DNA of 64,000 nt. Source: Paracoccaceae bacterium (lineage in GTDB: Bacteria; Pseudomonadota; Alphaproteobacteria; Rhodobacterales; Rhodobacteraceae). The stretch's first letter is position 1. Every line of letters begins with the position of its first letter. Location of the stretch: positions 858,501 through 922,500 of the forward strand of contig WLWX01000001.1 in assembly GCA_012103375.1 (NCBI GenBank). Reading direction: 5' to 3'. The position numbers were made by a program, and so were the translations under genes. The notes below the pieces were generated by a model. It made no database searches, was not told where the DNA came from, and saw only the letters and a program-made list of their open reading frames with translations. This document shows positions 48,758 through 58,851 of this stretch, piece by piece.

Positions 48758-50074
48758 ATGAGCATCACAGATTCCGATACGGTCCAGTTCGTACGTGAGA
48801 CGATGTTGGATGAGCGGGAGCCGCCGATAACCGCGGCGGGACCCGTAGGCTGGGCGCGAACCAACCTGTTCAACGGCTGGTCCAACAGCTTGCTGACGCT
48901 GGTGTCGCTGTACCTGATCTACTGGTTGTTTGCAGCGATCCTGCCCTGGATCATCTCACCCACCTGGAATGCCGGATCGTTGACCCAGTGTCGCGAAATT
49001 CTGGCCGAGCAGGGCAAGACCGGCCACTTTGCCGGGGCCTGCTGGGGGGTGATCCGTGAACGCTGGCTGCAATTGCTGTTCGGCTTCTACCCGTCCGAGC
49101 TTTACTGGCGCCCGATCCTGACCTTCGTGCTGACCGGAGTCGCGCTTGCGCCCGTCCTGTTCAGCGGCGCACCGCGCAAGCTGCTGTATGTCACCGCAGC
49201 CATTCCATTCCTGATGCCCTGGCTTTTGTGGGGCGGGTCGATCTGGGTGCCGATCTGCATTGGGCTTGGCTTTGTCATCATGTTCTTCGCGAACCGCTTT
49301 CTGGCGCCGGTTATGGGGTCGCTGGGGGCATTGGTATCGGCCGTCGTGCTGGCGGTGTTGTGGTGGTTTCTCCTCAGCGGTTCGGTTGCAACTGGTTTGG
49401 CCGGGATCATCCCCATCGGAATCGAACCGGTCGCCAGCCGGGACTTCGGCGGCTTCATGCTGTCGATCACCATCGGCGTGGTGGCCATCGGTCTGTCATT
49501 GCCGCTGGGCATTCTGCTGGCGCTTGGGCGGCAGTAGGACCTGCTGATCGTCAAGGCGATCTGCGTCGGCTTTATCGAGTTTATCCGGGGCGTGCCGCTG
49601 ATCACCTTGTTGTTCGTGGCCTCGACCCTGTTGAATATCTTCCTGCCGCCGGGCACCAGCTTTGATATCATCCTGCGGGTTCTGATCATGGTCACCCTGT
49701 TCGCCGCCGCCTATATGGCCGAGGTGATCCGCGGTGGCCTTGCCGCACTGCCACGGGGCCAATACGAAGGCGCCGACAGCCTTGGCCTTGATTACTGGCA
49801 GGCGCAGCGCCTGATCATCATGCCCCAGGCGCTGAAAATCTCGATCCCCGGTATCGTTTCAACCTTCATCGGCGTGTTCAAGGATACCACGCTGGTGTCG
49901 ATCATCGGCCTTCTGGATCCACTGGGCTTGTCCCAGGGTATCCGGTCTGACACCAACTGGAACGGCATCGTCTGGGAGCTTTACGGCTTCATCGCAGTGA
50001 TATTCTTTATCTTCTGCTTCTCGATGTCGCGCTATTCCATGTATCTTGAGCGCAAGCTCAAGACCACCAACTGA
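48758..50074 (+). pseudogene. bztC: Amino acid ABC transporter permease BztC/AapM with an in-frame amber codon
   Basis: The frame from the ATG at 48758 encodes the N-terminal extension and first membrane segments (WSNSLLTLVSLYLIYWLFAA) and reaches LGILLALGRQ, then a TAG at 49535-49537. The same frame continues as [20 protein letters not shown] through EAA-loop [17 protein letters not shown] to 50074 (438 codons in total). A single C-to-A change (TCG to TAG) would explain it. A restart at an internal codon would give only the C-terminal half. Sequencing error cannot be excluded. Confidence 0.85.
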
Positions 50075-50090
50075 TAAGGAGGTCGCAACA

Positions 50091-50882
50091 ATGGCCGACA
50101 CAGCAACTGCTGAGACCATCGACCGCTCGAAAATGCAGGTCAGCGACGAGGTCGCGATCCAGATCACCAATATGAACAAGTGGTACGGCACCTTTCACGT
50201 GCTGCGCGACATTGATCTGACGGTGAACAGGGGCGAACGGATCGTGGTTTGTGGCCCGTCCGGGTCCGGCAAATCGACGCTGATCCGCTGCATCAACCGG
50301 CTGGAGGAACACCAGCAGGGGCAGATCATCGTTGACGGAACGGAACTGACCAGCGACCTCAAGAACATCGACAAGGTCCGGTCCGAGGTTGGGATGTGCT
50401 TTCAGCATTTCAACCTGTTTCCGCATCTGACGATCCTGGAAAACTGCACGCTGGCGCCGATCTGGGTGCGTAAAACGCCCAAAAAGGAAGCTGAAGAAAC
50501 GGCGATGCATTTCCTTGAGAAGGTGAAAATCCCCGAACAGGCGGGCAAGTATCCCGGCCAGCTTTCGGGTGGTCAGCAGCAGCGCGTCGCCATCGCGCGG
50601 TCTTTGTGCATGAAGCCCCGGATCATGCTGTTTGACGAACCAACCTCGGCCCTGGACCCCGAGATGATCAAGGAAGTGCTCGACACGATGATCGAGCTGG
50701 CCGCCGAAGGCATGAAAATGATCTGCGTCACCCACGAAATGGGCTTTGCCCGTCAGGTGGCGAACCGGGTGATCTTCATGGACGCGGGCCAGATTGTTGA
50801 GCAGAACGAACCGGAAGAGTTCTTCAACAACCCGAAGTCCGAGCGCACACAGCTATTCCTGAGCCAGATTCTGGGTCACTGA
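50091..50882 (+). CDS. bztD: Amino acid ABC transporter ATP-binding protein (BztD/AapP type)
   Basis: The 263-residue ATPase has Walker A GPSGSGKSTLIRC, the signature LSGGQQQRVAIARSL, Walker B IMLFDEPTSALD and the switch His (CVTHEMGFARQ). An AAGGAGG site precedes the ATG at 50091. It is intact although its permease partners are broken. Confidence 0.93.
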   Translation: MADTATAETIDRSKMQVSDEVAIQITNMNKWYGTFHVLRDIDLTVNRGERIVVCGPSGSGKSTLIRCINRLEEHQQGQIIVDGTELTSDLKNIDKVRSEVGMCFQHFNLFPHLTILENCTLAPIWVRKTPKKEAEETAMHFLEKVKIPEQAGKYPGQLSGGQQQRVAIARSLCMKPRIMLFDEPTSALDPEMIKEVLDTMIELAAEGMKMICVTHEMGFARQVANRVIFMDAGQIVEQNEPEEFFNNPKSERTQLFLSQILGH

Positions 50883-50900
50883 GAACTGCAAACGCTCAAC

Positions 50901-50934
50901 CGCCCGGTGCAGGTGATCTGCGCCGGGCGTTTTC
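50901..50934. terminator. Terminator between bztD and the convergent sixA-like gene
   Basis: CGCCCGG / CCGGGCG arms with an inner GCAG/CTGC pair, followed by TTTT on the plus strand. Placed between convergent genes, it can serve the bzt operon. Confidence 0.8.
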
Positions 50935-50945
50935 GCGCCTGCACC

Positions 50946-51449
50946 TTATTCCAGATCGCGCGGTTTCACGAAATCAATGAACTGCCCGGCCCCGAATCCT
51001 GTGCCGGCCCAGGCGTCGTTCTGAAACCGGATCACGGTTGTCGCGCCTGACGGATAGCGCATGAAACCGGGCATGCTTGGCGGGTCGGCCAGCAGGTTCT
51101 GCGCAAAGTTGGCGATGCCGGGATTATGCCCGATCATCAGGACGGTGTTGCCCTCGGCCCGGCGCAGAACATCCAGCATCCTTTCCGCATCGGCGTGATA
51201 CAGCTCCGCCTGCCAGTCGGGCTGTGGCGGAGTGGCAAACGCGGGCGCGATCCCGTCCCAGGTCTGGCGCGTGCGCTGCGCGGTCGAAGACACCACAGCA
51301 TCCGGAACATAGCCGCGACTGTTCAGCCAGTTGCCTATGGCCGCTGCTGCCCGTTGCCCGCGCGCGTTCAGCGGCCGGTCATGGTCATCCAGCCCGGGGT
51401 TGTCCCACGAGGATTTCGCGTGCCGGGTCAGGATCAGGGTGCGTGTCAT
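50946..51449 (-). CDS. SixA-type phosphohistidine phosphatase (histidine phosphatase family)
   Basis: From the ATG at 51449 the product is 167 residues. LILTRHAKSSWDNPG holds the RHG-like catalytic motif (RHAKS), and VLMIGHNPGIANFA holds the second catalytic His, as in SixA. SixA removes phosphate from histidines of phosphorelay or PTS proteins. It overlaps the ferredoxin-like gene upstream by ATGA. Confidence 0.85.
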   Translation of the reverse strand: MTRTLILTRHAKSSWDNPGLDDHDRPLNARGQRAAAAIGNWLNSRGYVPDAVVSSTAQRTRQTWDGIAPAFATPPQPDWQAELYHADAERMLDVLRRAEGNTVLMIGHNPGIANFAQNLLADPPSMPGFMRYPSGATTVIRFQNDAWAGTGFGAGQFIDFVKPRDLE

Positions 51450-52096
51450 CGGTGAAATTTCCTCATATGCCAGGCAGATTGCGTTTCTTGGCGGCCATAC
51501 CTCTGGCTGACCGGACAGGCCCGGCGCACCGCGCAACCGCGCGTCATGCAATCCTGACCCGCTTCGGTGTCGAGATAAGCATGACAGGCCGCAATATCAT
51601 AGCCCTCAGCCGACAGCGCATTGACCGGGCAGGCGGTTCGGCAGGGCTGGCCGGTGCAGGTTTGACAGGGCGGCACAACCTCTGGTTCGTTCGCCAGTGT
51701 TTCCGGCAGGGCAATTGCACCGCGATAGCTGACCATCAGACCCGCATGGTCATGAACCAACAGCGTCACGGGCGAGGGCCAGGCCCGCCCGCTGCGCATG
51801 GCCCATTGAATGAACGGATACCAGGGTGCCCCGCCAGAGGGCATGATCGCGCGACCACCAACCCCGGCAGCAATCGCCCCGATGACCCGGGCGGACCAAC
51901 GGTCCAGCGGGTCGGGCGCGCCGTCCAGAAATTCTGGCGTGTTGGTCACATGCGCCCAGAACCCCGGTTCGGCGGGGCCAAGTAGGACCAGTGCGCGCGC
52001 ATCGTCCAGCCCGTCACCGGGCGCAACTTCGCAATGGCCGAAGATGGCGAGGTTTTTCGCCTTCGCGGCCTGCGAAATGATCTGCAAAACGCTCAT
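51446..52096 (-). CDS. 4Fe-4S ferredoxin-like protein
   Basis: From the ATG at 52096 (overlapping the upstream stop) the product is 216 residues. The C-terminal third has eight cysteines in CQTCTGQPCRTACPVNAL and CMTRGCAVRRACPVS, fitting two 4Fe-4S clusters. The N-terminal part is not assigned. It resembles QueG-type or hypothetical ferredoxins; the reaction is unknown. Confidence 0.75.
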   Translation of the reverse strand: MSVLQIISQAAKAKNLAIFGHCEVAPGDGLDDARALVLLGPAEPGFWAHVTNTPEFLDGAPDPLDRWSARVIGAIAAGVGGRAIMPSGGAPWYPFIQWAMRSGRAWPSPVTLLVHDHAGLMVSYRGAIALPETLANEPEVVPPCQTCTGQPCRTACPVNALSAEGYDIAACHAYLDTEAGQDCMTRGCAVRRACPVSQRYGRQETQSAWHMRKFHR

Positions 52097-52884
52097 CTGC
52101 GAAACGGCAACCACAATGACCAGCCCAGGCGCGCCGGTTGATCATCCTGCCATCTAAGGCCGATAGTCATTGCGTCATGCCCATCCATTGGCTGCGCGCG
52201 GTAGGTGCGGAACAGACGATCCCAAAGCGACAGTGCAAAACCATAGTTGCTGTCATGTTCGACGCGTTTGTCGGAATGATGCACCCGGTGCATATCGGGC
52301 GTCACCAGCACAGTCCGCAGGACCCGGTCGATGGGTTTGGGCAACGCCAGATTGGCGTGGGTGAAGATCGCGGTGCCGTTCAACAACACCTCGAACACCA
52401 CAACCGCCCAGGCGGCGGGCCCAAGCGCATAGACCAGCGTGATCTTCAGGGCCATCGACAGCGCAATCTCGACCGGGTGAAACCGGATCGCGGTGGTTAC
52501 GTCCATATCGCGATCTGCGTGATGCACCCGGTGCAATCGCCACAGGACCGGCACCTTGTGGGTTACCAGATGTTGCGCCCAGATGGCCAGATCCAGCAGC
52601 AGCACTGCCAAGACAAACTCGACCCATCCGGGCCATCCGAGGATGTTGAACAGCCCGACGCCGCGCGCGGCCGCATCCATCGCCGCCCCGACGGCAAGCA
52701 ATGGCACGACGATTGCCATGACGCGCAGGGGCACCGCATCAATCGCCAGGATTGCCAGGTTTGTTGTCCATCGTTTCGGACGCGGCTGGTTGCGCGGGCG
52801 GCGCGGTGCCATCGCTTCCAGCGTGGCGAATATCGCGAAGATTGCCGCAAAGGCGCCCAGTCGCAGGGTATCGGTGTCGTCCAT
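52093..52884 (-). CDS. Sterol desaturase/fatty acid hydroxylase family membrane protein
   Basis: The 263-residue protein has about four membrane segments and the histidine boxes of the di-iron hydroxylase family: HLVTHKVPVLWRLHRVHH, RFHPVE and MHRVHHSDKRVEHDSNYG. It should hydroxylate or desaturate a lipid at the membrane. The substrate is unknown. It is translationally coupled to the ferredoxin-like gene, which could supply electrons. Confidence 0.85.
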   Translation of the reverse strand: MDDTDTLRLGAFAAIFAIFATLEAMAPRRPRNQPRPKRWTTNLAILAIDAVPLRVMAIVVPLLAVGAAMDAAARGVGLFNILGWPGWVEFVLAVLLLDLAIWAQHLVTHKVPVLWRLHRVHHADRDMDVTTAIRFHPVEIALSMALKITLVYALGPAAWAVVVFEVLLNGTAIFTHANLALPKPIDRVLRTVLVTPDMHRVHHSDKRVEHDSNYGFALSLWDRLFRTYRAQPMDGHDAMTIGLRWQDDQPARLGWSLWLPFRR

Positions 52885-52933
52885 CCTCGCAGCCTGCGCG
52901 GGCCGAACGTCTGGCGCAAGCCTGTTCGCGCCC

Positions 52934-53800
52934 TCAGTCGGCGCGGATTAGCGATCCGGCACCGTGATCGGTGAACAATTCCAGCAGGCAGGCGTTCGGT
53001 GCCCGCCCGTCGAGGATCACCACCGCGCGTACACCGCCGTCAATGGCGGCCAGCGCGGTCTCGGTTTTCGGGATCATGCCGCCTGCAATGGTGCCATCTG
53101 CCGTCATTGCGCGGATCTGATCGGGCGTCATTTCGGTCACAACCTCGCCATCGGCGTTCTTCACGCCCGACACATCTGTCAGCAACAGCAGGCGATCCGC
53201 CTTCAGCGCCGCCGCAATCGCGCCAGCCGCCGTGTCGCCGTTAACGTTGAACGTCTCGCCATTTCGCCCGGCGCCCAGCGGCGCGATGACCGGGATCATG
53301 CCCTGTTCGGCAATCTGGCGCAGAACGCTGGCGTCAACCTCGGCAGGTTCGCCGACAAATCCGAGTGCTGCGTCCGCAGGATCACAGACCATCAGGTTCG
53401 CGTCCTTGCCGGACAGGCCAATCGCGCGCCCGCCCTGGTTGTTGATGGCCTGCACGATCCCCTTGTTGACGCGACCCGACAGCACCATTTCGACGACTTC
53501 GACGGTGGCTTCGTCGCTGACACGTTTGCCGCCGACGAACTGGCTTTCGACGCCCAGCTTGCCCAGCATCTGGTTGATCATCGGTCCGCCGCCGTGGACG
53601 ATGACCGGCTTCACGCCAACCTGGCTCATCAGGACCACGTCACGCGCAAATGCCTCCATCGCCGCCGCGTCGCCCATCGCATGGCCGCCCAGCTTGATAA
53701 CCACAGTTGCCCCGTCATAGCGCTGCAAATAGGGCAGAGCCTGGCTGAGGGTGCTGGCGGTGGCGATCCAATCGCGTTTCATGGCGTCCTGCGGTTTCAT
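52934..53800 (-). CDS. argB: Acetylglutamate kinase
   Basis: ArgB of 288 residues from the ATG at 53800, with [12 protein letters not shown] (phosphate-binding), [14 protein letters not shown] and [14 protein letters not shown]. It phosphorylates N-acetylglutamate in arginine synthesis. The longer in-frame start at 53899 lacks family support. It is downstream of engB, the usual Rhodobacterales order. Confidence 0.95.
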   Translation of the reverse strand: MKPQDAMKRDWIATASTLSQALPYLQRYDGATVVIKLGGHAMGDAAAMEAFARDVVLMSQVGVKPVIVHGGGPMINQMLGKLGVESQFVGGKRVSDEATVEVVEMVLSGRVNKGIVQAINNQGGRAIGLSGKDANLMVCDPADAALGFVGEPAEVDASVLRQIAEQGMIPVIAPLGAGRNGETFNVNGDTAAGAIAAALKADRLLLLTDVSGVKNADGEVVTEMTPDQIRAMTADGTIAGGMIPKTETALAAIDGGVRAVVILDGRAPNACLLELFTDHGAGSLIRAD

Positions 53801-53916
53801 GTCATCTGCCTTGGTACGCGCAAGGGGCCGGGCGCTCAAGCACGAAGCGGGTGAGGAAATATCGCTCGAAAAACTGGCCTCCGGCGGCGGTGTTTTCAAC
53901 CGGTTGAGATGACAAG

Positions 53917-54567
53917 TCAGTCGAGCGTGGCAATGATCGCGCGCAAGCTGTCGATGCCGGTACCCTGATCCGAGGATGTGACGATGATCTCGGGGAAGGC
54001 TGCGGGGTGCTTTTGCAGCGCGGCGCGCACCTGCGCCAGCACCTTGTCCAATTCGCCCTTTTTCAGCTTGTCGACCTTGGTCAGCACCGTCTGGAAGGCC
54101 ACGGCCGATGTGTCGAGCAGTTTCAGGATATCGGCGTCCACTGCTTTCACGCCGTGGCGCGCGTCGATCAGCACGAAAGCGCGGCGCAGGCTGGCGCGCC
54201 CGGAAAGGTATTTTTTCAGCAAGCGCTGCCAGCGCTCAACCTCTTTCAGGGGCGCTTTGGCAAAGCCGTATCCGGGCAGATCGACCAGATAGTGACTGTC
54301 GGCGGCGGTGAAGAAGTTGATTTCCTGCGTGCGCCCGGGCGTGTTCGAGGTGCGCGCCAGCGCGCGCCGGCCGGTCAGCGCATTGATCAGGGTGGATTTC
54401 CCAACGTTCGAACGTCCGGCAAAACAAACCTCGATCCGGTCATCGGGCGGCAGGCCGTCCATGGCCACCACGCCCTTGACGAAATCGGTAGGTTGGCGGA
54501 ACAGGCGATCCCCGGCGGCCAGCGCATCCTCGGACGGTGCGGCGATGGGGAAGGGCAGGGTGGTCAC
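53917..54567 (-). CDS. engB: Ribosome-biogenesis GTPase EngB (YsxC)
   Basis: The 216-residue GTPase has G1 [14 protein letters not shown]3 DLPGYGFAK and G4 TKVDKLKK. It is needed for 50S maturation and is essential in many bacteria. It overlaps the MOSC gene by ATGA. Confidence 0.94.
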   Translation of the reverse strand: MTTLPFPIAAPSEDALAAGDRLFRQPTDFVKGVVAMDGLPPDDRIEVCFAGRSNVGKSTLINALTGRRALARTSNTPGRTQEINFFTAADSHYLVDLPGYGFAKAPLKEVERWQRLLKKYLSGRASLRRAFVLIDARHGVKAVDADILKLLDTSAVAFQTVLTKVDKLKKGELDKVLAQVRAALQKHPAAFPEIIVTSSDQGTGIDSLRAIIATLD

Positions 54568-55304
54568 AGTACTTCGGCCGTATCACCAAGCCGCAGGTCG
54601 CCGCCCTTCGTGACGACAGCGTGGATACCCAGATCCTGATGGCCCCAGCCCGATTGCAACGCGCCCAGCGTGTCCGCATCGCGTTTTCCGGTATTGGGGT
54701 TGGCCGTCGTGGCAACGCATCGCTTGATGCGTTCGCGCACGTCAAGCTCGGCCGTTCCGATGCGGATCTTTCGACCGATCCAGTCGAATTCTTCCCAGGC
54801 GTCCGGTCCGTCCAGCCAGATGTTGCCACGCCACCGGCGTTTTTCCAGCGATCTGCCCAGTTGCGTTTCGACAGCGCGATGCGTGGCCAGGTTCAATATG
54901 CTGAGCGAGGCGAGTTTGCTGTCCGTCATGCCGCGCGGGCCTTTGACAATTCTGGCCGAGGCTGCGCGGTCATCGGGCATCAACAGGCGCACCCAATCGA
55001 AGAATTCCGGTGGGTTGTCGTCGGGCGCAAACTCCAGTGGGTCGCGATCCGGGTGGGTCAGTGTAACGCGGGCGGTCGCCTCATCCAGGGATGCCGAAAT
55101 GGCCATCTGTCCGGGCGCCTTGGCCCCGCGCGAGAAATTCACGCAATGTGCCCATTCCCCGCCGGAGGTTTTGGCCGCTTCATGCGCCACCGCCCAGTGG
55201 CGATCCCAGGGCATCGTTTGCCCGGGGCTTAGCGTCACGGCTGCGATCGATTCGTGTCCGTGCGACTTGATCGGGTGTCGCCAGATATGGGCGACAGTCG
55301 CCAT
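54564..55304 (-). CDS. MOSC-domain protein
   Basis: The 246-residue product from the ATG at 55304 begins MATVAHIWRHPIKSHGHES, the beta-barrel opening of MOSC proteins, and has a conserved cysteine in RIKRCVATTANPNTG. MOSC domains carry sulfur for molybdenum-cofactor enzymes; the exact role is unknown. It overlaps the yidC stop by one base and the engB start by four. Confidence 0.82.
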   Translation of the reverse strand: MATVAHIWRHPIKSHGHESIAAVTLSPGQTMPWDRHWAVAHEAAKTSGGEWAHCVNFSRGAKAPGQMAISASLDEATARVTLTHPDRDPLEFAPDDNPPEFFDWVRLLMPDDRAASARIVKGPRGMTDSKLASLSILNLATHRAVETQLGRSLEKRRWRGNIWLDGPDAWEEFDWIGRKIRIGTAELDVRERIKRCVATTANPNTGKRDADTLGALQSGWGHQDLGIHAVVTKGGDLRLGDTAEVL

Positions 55305-57109
55305 CAGCTGTCTTCCTTGGCTTTGCGCTTGAAGCCGCTGGCGATGTTGCCCCAAAGGTCAGGCTTATAGCCCTGGCTGCGCATGATCGCATATTGCTGG
55401 GTGAAGGTGATCGTGTTGTTGGCAATCCAATAGATAACCAGCCCGCTGGCGAAAGAGCCCAGCATGAACATGAACACCCAGGGCATCCAGGCAAAGATCA
55501 TCTTCTGCGTCGGGTCCGAGGGCGACGGATTCAGTTTCTGCTGCAGCCACATCGAAATGCCCAACAGGATCGGCAAGACGCCAAGCGAGAATATGAAGAA
55601 GATCGAACCGACCTCGGGCGTGCTCCAGGGCAGCAGACCAAACAGGTTCAGGATCGAGCTGGGGTCAGGCGCGCTGAGGTCATTGATCCAACCCAGCCAC
55701 GGCGCATGCCGCAGTTCGATCGTCACGAAGATCACCTTATAGAGCGAAAAGAAGATCGGGATCTGCATCAGGATTGGCAGGCAACCGGATGCCGGGTTCA
55801 CCTTGTTCTTCTTGTACAGCTCCATCATGCCTTTTTGCATTTTCTGGCGATCGTCGCCGGCGCTTTCCTTCAGCTTTTCCATCTCGGGCTGAAGCTCTTT
55901 CATCTTTGCCATCGAGACGTAGGATTTATAGGCCAGCGGGAACAGGATCGCCTTGATCACCAGGGTCAGCACAATGATCGACCAGCCCATGTTTCCGATG
56001 ATGCCGTTGATCCAGTGCAGCATTGCGAAGATCGGTTTGGTCAGGAAGAAGAACCAGCCCCAGTCGATGCTGTCGAGGAACCCGTCGATACCGCTTTTTT
56101 CGTAGTTCCGAATCATCTCCCATTCTTTGGCGCCCGCAAACAACTGCGTAACGACCTGGGCCGTTTCGCCCGGCGCTACGGTCAGGGTCGGGGCGACGGT
56201 TTCCGTCTGGTAGACGTCCGAGCGTGCGTCGTATTTTGCGACCGATTTGAACGGGGTGCCGGGCGACGGGATCAGCGTCGACATCCAGTAGTGATCGGTG
56301 AACCCGATCCAGCCGTTTTCGGCGACCTGCGTCACCTCGGCCCGCGCGCCTTCGCGTTCGACGAAGTCGAAGTCGGGCATCTTGTCGTAATTGGTCTCGT
56401 TCAGCTCACCATCCGACATCTGGACGAGGCCCTCATGGATGATGAAGAAACCGGACAGGTCCTGCGGTTCGCCGTGGCGGGCCAGAACCCCGTATGGGGC
56501 CATGCGCACCGGGGCGGCCCCGGTGTTTTCGACCGTCTGAGTGATGGTGAACATATAGTTTTCATCAACGGCGATCTGCTTGGTATAGCGCTGGCCCTGA
56601 CCATTGTCCCAGCCCAGTGTCACAGGCGTTCCCACACCCAGCGAGGCGCCCTCGATCACGCTCCACTGCGTGTCAGCGCTTGGGACCGCGTCAAACGGAA
56701 GGTCGCCTGCAGGTGACCAGCCGTGCAACGCATAATAGGCGTTGGGTTGCCCGACGGGCGAGAACAGGCGAACGGTTTCCGCGTCAAGTTCCAGTTCTTC
56801 GCGATAACCGCTGAGGGTCAGATCGTCGATCCGCCCGCCGGTGGTCAGGATTGACCCGGCCAGGCGTTCGGTGGCGATCGGAAGGCGGGTGCCTTCAGCC
56901 TCGGCGGCAACAGTGACGGCAGCATCGGCGCCGGCGGTTGCGCCGGGCGTTGCGGGTGCGGCGCTGGGGGTCGTGGCCGTGGATTGTGCTGTTTCAGCGT
57001 CCTGAGGCACCGCCTCAGGCTCGGGCGGCGGGAACAGGACAAACCATAGCACGATGACGGCAAAGCTTAGCGCCGTTGCCAGTATCAGATTCTTGTTCTG
57101 GTCGTCCAT
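55304..57109 (-). CDS. yidC: Membrane protein insertase YidC
   Basis: YidC of 601 residues. An N-terminal membrane segment and a low-complexity Ala/Thr/Pro stretch precede a large periplasmic domain. The conserved core follows: MGWSIIVLTLVIKAILFPLA, MKELQPEMEKLKE, NPASGCLPILMQIPIFFSLY and PWVFMFMLGSFASGLVIYW. It inserts membrane proteins alone or with Sec. The gene is separated from rpmH-rnpA-yidD by about 4.1 kb holding other genes and an IS. Confidence 0.95.
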   Translation of the reverse strand: MDDQNKNLILATALSFAVIVLWFVLFPPPEPEAVPQDAETAQSTATTPSAAPATPGATAGADAAVTVAAEAEGTRLPIATERLAGSILTTGGRIDDLTLSGYREELELDAETVRLFSPVGQPNAYYALHGWSPAGDLPFDAVPSADTQWSVIEGASLGVGTPVTLGWDNGQGQRYTKQIAVDENYMFTITQTVENTGAAPVRMAPYGVLARHGEPQDLSGFFIIHEGLVQMSDGELNETNYDKMPDFDFVEREGARAEVTQVAENGWIGFTDHYWMSTLIPSPGTPFKSVAKYDARSDVYQTETVAPTLTVAPGETAQVVTQLFAGAKEWEMIRNYEKSGIDGFLDSIDWGWFFFLTKPIFAMLHWINGIIGNMGWSIIVLTLVIKAILFPLAYKSYVSMAKMKELQPEMEKLKESAGDDRQKMQKGMMELYKKNKVNPASGCLPILMQIPIFFSLYKVIFVTIELRHAPWLGWINDLSAPDPSSILNLFGLLPWSTPEVGSIFFIFSLGVLPILLGISMWLQQKLNPSPSDPTQKMIFAWMPWVFMFMLGSFASGLVIYWIANNTITFTQQYAIMRSQGYKPDLWGNIASGFKRKAKEDS

Positions 57110-57169
57110 CGGGCCGCCACCTGTCGCTTTCTCGGATCAGGCAGGTTCAACCCGTCAGGGGCCTAAAGG

Positions 57170-58807
57170 TCAAGCCGTTTTACCGGGACGCCCCTGTGGC
57201 AGATTGGACTTCGCGGATGCGGCACTGTCGGCGCGGTTTGCAGAACGTGGCTTTGTTGTGGGCTTTGCCAGTTGCGGCGCTTGCGCCACTTTGGATTTGT
57301 GACGCTCATACCAGGCGAATGTGTCTGCGATCGGCATCGGGCGTCCAATCGAAAAGCCCTGAACGTGGCCGCAGCCGAGTTGTGCCAGCATCGCATGCTC
57401 GCCAGCGGTCTCCACACCTTCCCCCAGCGTTTCAAGATCCAGCCGCTCTGCCATTGTCAGAATTGCGGCCACCATGTTCTGTTGCTCGCGATCCGTGTCC
57501 AGATGGGTGATGAACGACCTGTCAATCTTGATACGGCCTACGGCAAAACGGCGGATATTGGCGATCGAGGCGCTGCCGGTGCCGAAATCATCCAATTCGA
57601 TCAAGCAGCCAAGTTCCTGAAGCGCCCATATGTTGCGGGAAATGGCGTCAATCGATTCCTGCGACATCACGGTTTCAAGAATTTCGATCCCAAGGCGCGT
57701 CGGTTCAAGGTCAAAGCGGTCAAGCTCCCACTTGATTTTGTCCACCAGCCGCGGGTTCCGCAGCTCGGACGGAGAGAAATTCACCCCACAACGGGGCACG
57801 GTGATCCCGGCCTTGTCCCATTCGCGCAGCGCGGCGCAGGCGTTGTACAGCACCACCTCGCCCAGGCGTTCGCTTAGGCCGCCATCTTCGATAACGCTCA
57901 GGAAGTCCGCGGGCGGAACGATGCCGCGATTCGGATGGTTCCATCGGGCCAGCGCTTCAAACCCGGTCAGTTGGCCGGTATCCGTCGACACTTGCGGCTG
58001 AAACCAGGCGCAGATTTCGCCGTTGGCCAATGCATGCTCAACCTCGGCCGTCAGGCTGGTGCGCTCAACCGTAGCGCGGTGAATTTCCTGAGTATAGGCG
58101 CGGATTGCGCCGGGGCCGCTGATTGCGGCATCGCCAAGCGCGTGCCCGGCGGCGGTCATCACTGCTTCACCGGTTTGATCCGGAGCATGGCGCAGCTGGC
58201 AAAAGCCGATCGAAACGGTGGCATAGACGCGCACACCTTCAACCACGATCGGATTGGCGATCTCGCCCTGAATGCGGGCGGAAAGTTGTATCAGCGTCTC
58301 AAGATCCGCGCCGGGAATCGGGTCCAGCACGACGGCGAAATTCGGTCCTTCCAGCCGTGTCAGCAGATTCTTACCGCGCACCGCAGCCTTCAAACGCTCA
58401 GCCACGCGCATCAGCACAGTGTCGCGAAAGGCCTGCGCGTGTTTGCCGCCCAGGTCTTCGAACCTATCCATACGCAGCGCCATGCAGGCCGTCGAAAGGT
58501 CCAACTGCGTTCCGTTTTGCAGAAACCTGTCCAGCCGTTCGAGCGCAGATTGGCGCAGCGGCAGGCCGGTCAGACCATCGCGCGGCATGTCATCCCAGCT
58601 GATCGGGGCGCGCGACTGACGCACCAGGGCGAAACTCGCCGGTAGAAGGAGGGCCAGCAAAACAAGCAGTCCTTCACCACCCAGCCAGAATCCGGCCAAT
58701 GTCAGCGCAGGAACGAATGCCAGAGCTTGCGGACCAGCCAGAATAGTCCGACTTGCGGCCTGAACAACGTTGCGTGTGTGGCGCAGTTTTGATCGCATGG
58801 GGTCCAC
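57170..58807 (-). CDS. Membrane-bound GGDEF (degenerate)/EAL cyclic-di-GMP phosphodiesterase
   Basis: The 545-residue protein has two N-terminal membrane segments, a GGDEF domain whose active site reads LEGPNF instead of GGDEF (so unlikely to be a cyclase), and an intact EAL domain: GFEALARW, NFSPSEL, EILETVMS, LIELDDFGTGSAS, KIDRSF and EGVETAGE. It should hydrolyse c-di-GMP, perhaps controlled by the dead GGDEF domain. A second IS630 element lies 44 bp upstream of its start. Confidence 0.87.
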   Translation of the reverse strand: MDPMRSKLRHTRNVVQAASRTILAGPQALAFVPALTLAGFWLGGEGLLVLLALLLPASFALVRQSRAPISWDDMPRDGLTGLPLRQSALERLDRFLQNGTQLDLSTACMALRMDRFEDLGGKHAQAFRDTVLMRVAERLKAAVRGKNLLTRLEGPNFAVVLDPIPGADLETLIQLSARIQGEIANPIVVEGVRVYATVSIGFCQLRHAPDQTGEAVMTAAGHALGDAAISGPGAIRAYTQEIHRATVERTSLTAEVEHALANGEICAWFQPQVSTDTGQLTGFEALARWNHPNRGIVPPADFLSVIEDGGLSERLGEVVLYNACAALREWDKAGITVPRCGVNFSPSELRNPRLVDKIKWELDRFDLEPTRLGIEILETVMSQESIDAISRNIWALQELGCLIELDDFGTGSASIANIRRFAVGRIKIDRSFITHLDTDREQQNMVAAILTMAERLDLETLGEGVETAGEHAMLAQLGCGHVQGFSIGRPMPIADTFAWYERHKSKVAQAPQLAKPTTKPRSANRADSAASAKSNLPQGRPGKTA

Positions 58808-58851
58808 CCTTTCAGCCCCAAGCAGAATGGCCGGGGCTGTGATGAACGCTA

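Noticed and set aside
55394-56716. 440-codon plus-strand frame opposite yidC
   Set aside because: Shadow of yidC; composition dominated by Arg, His, Gln and Asp.
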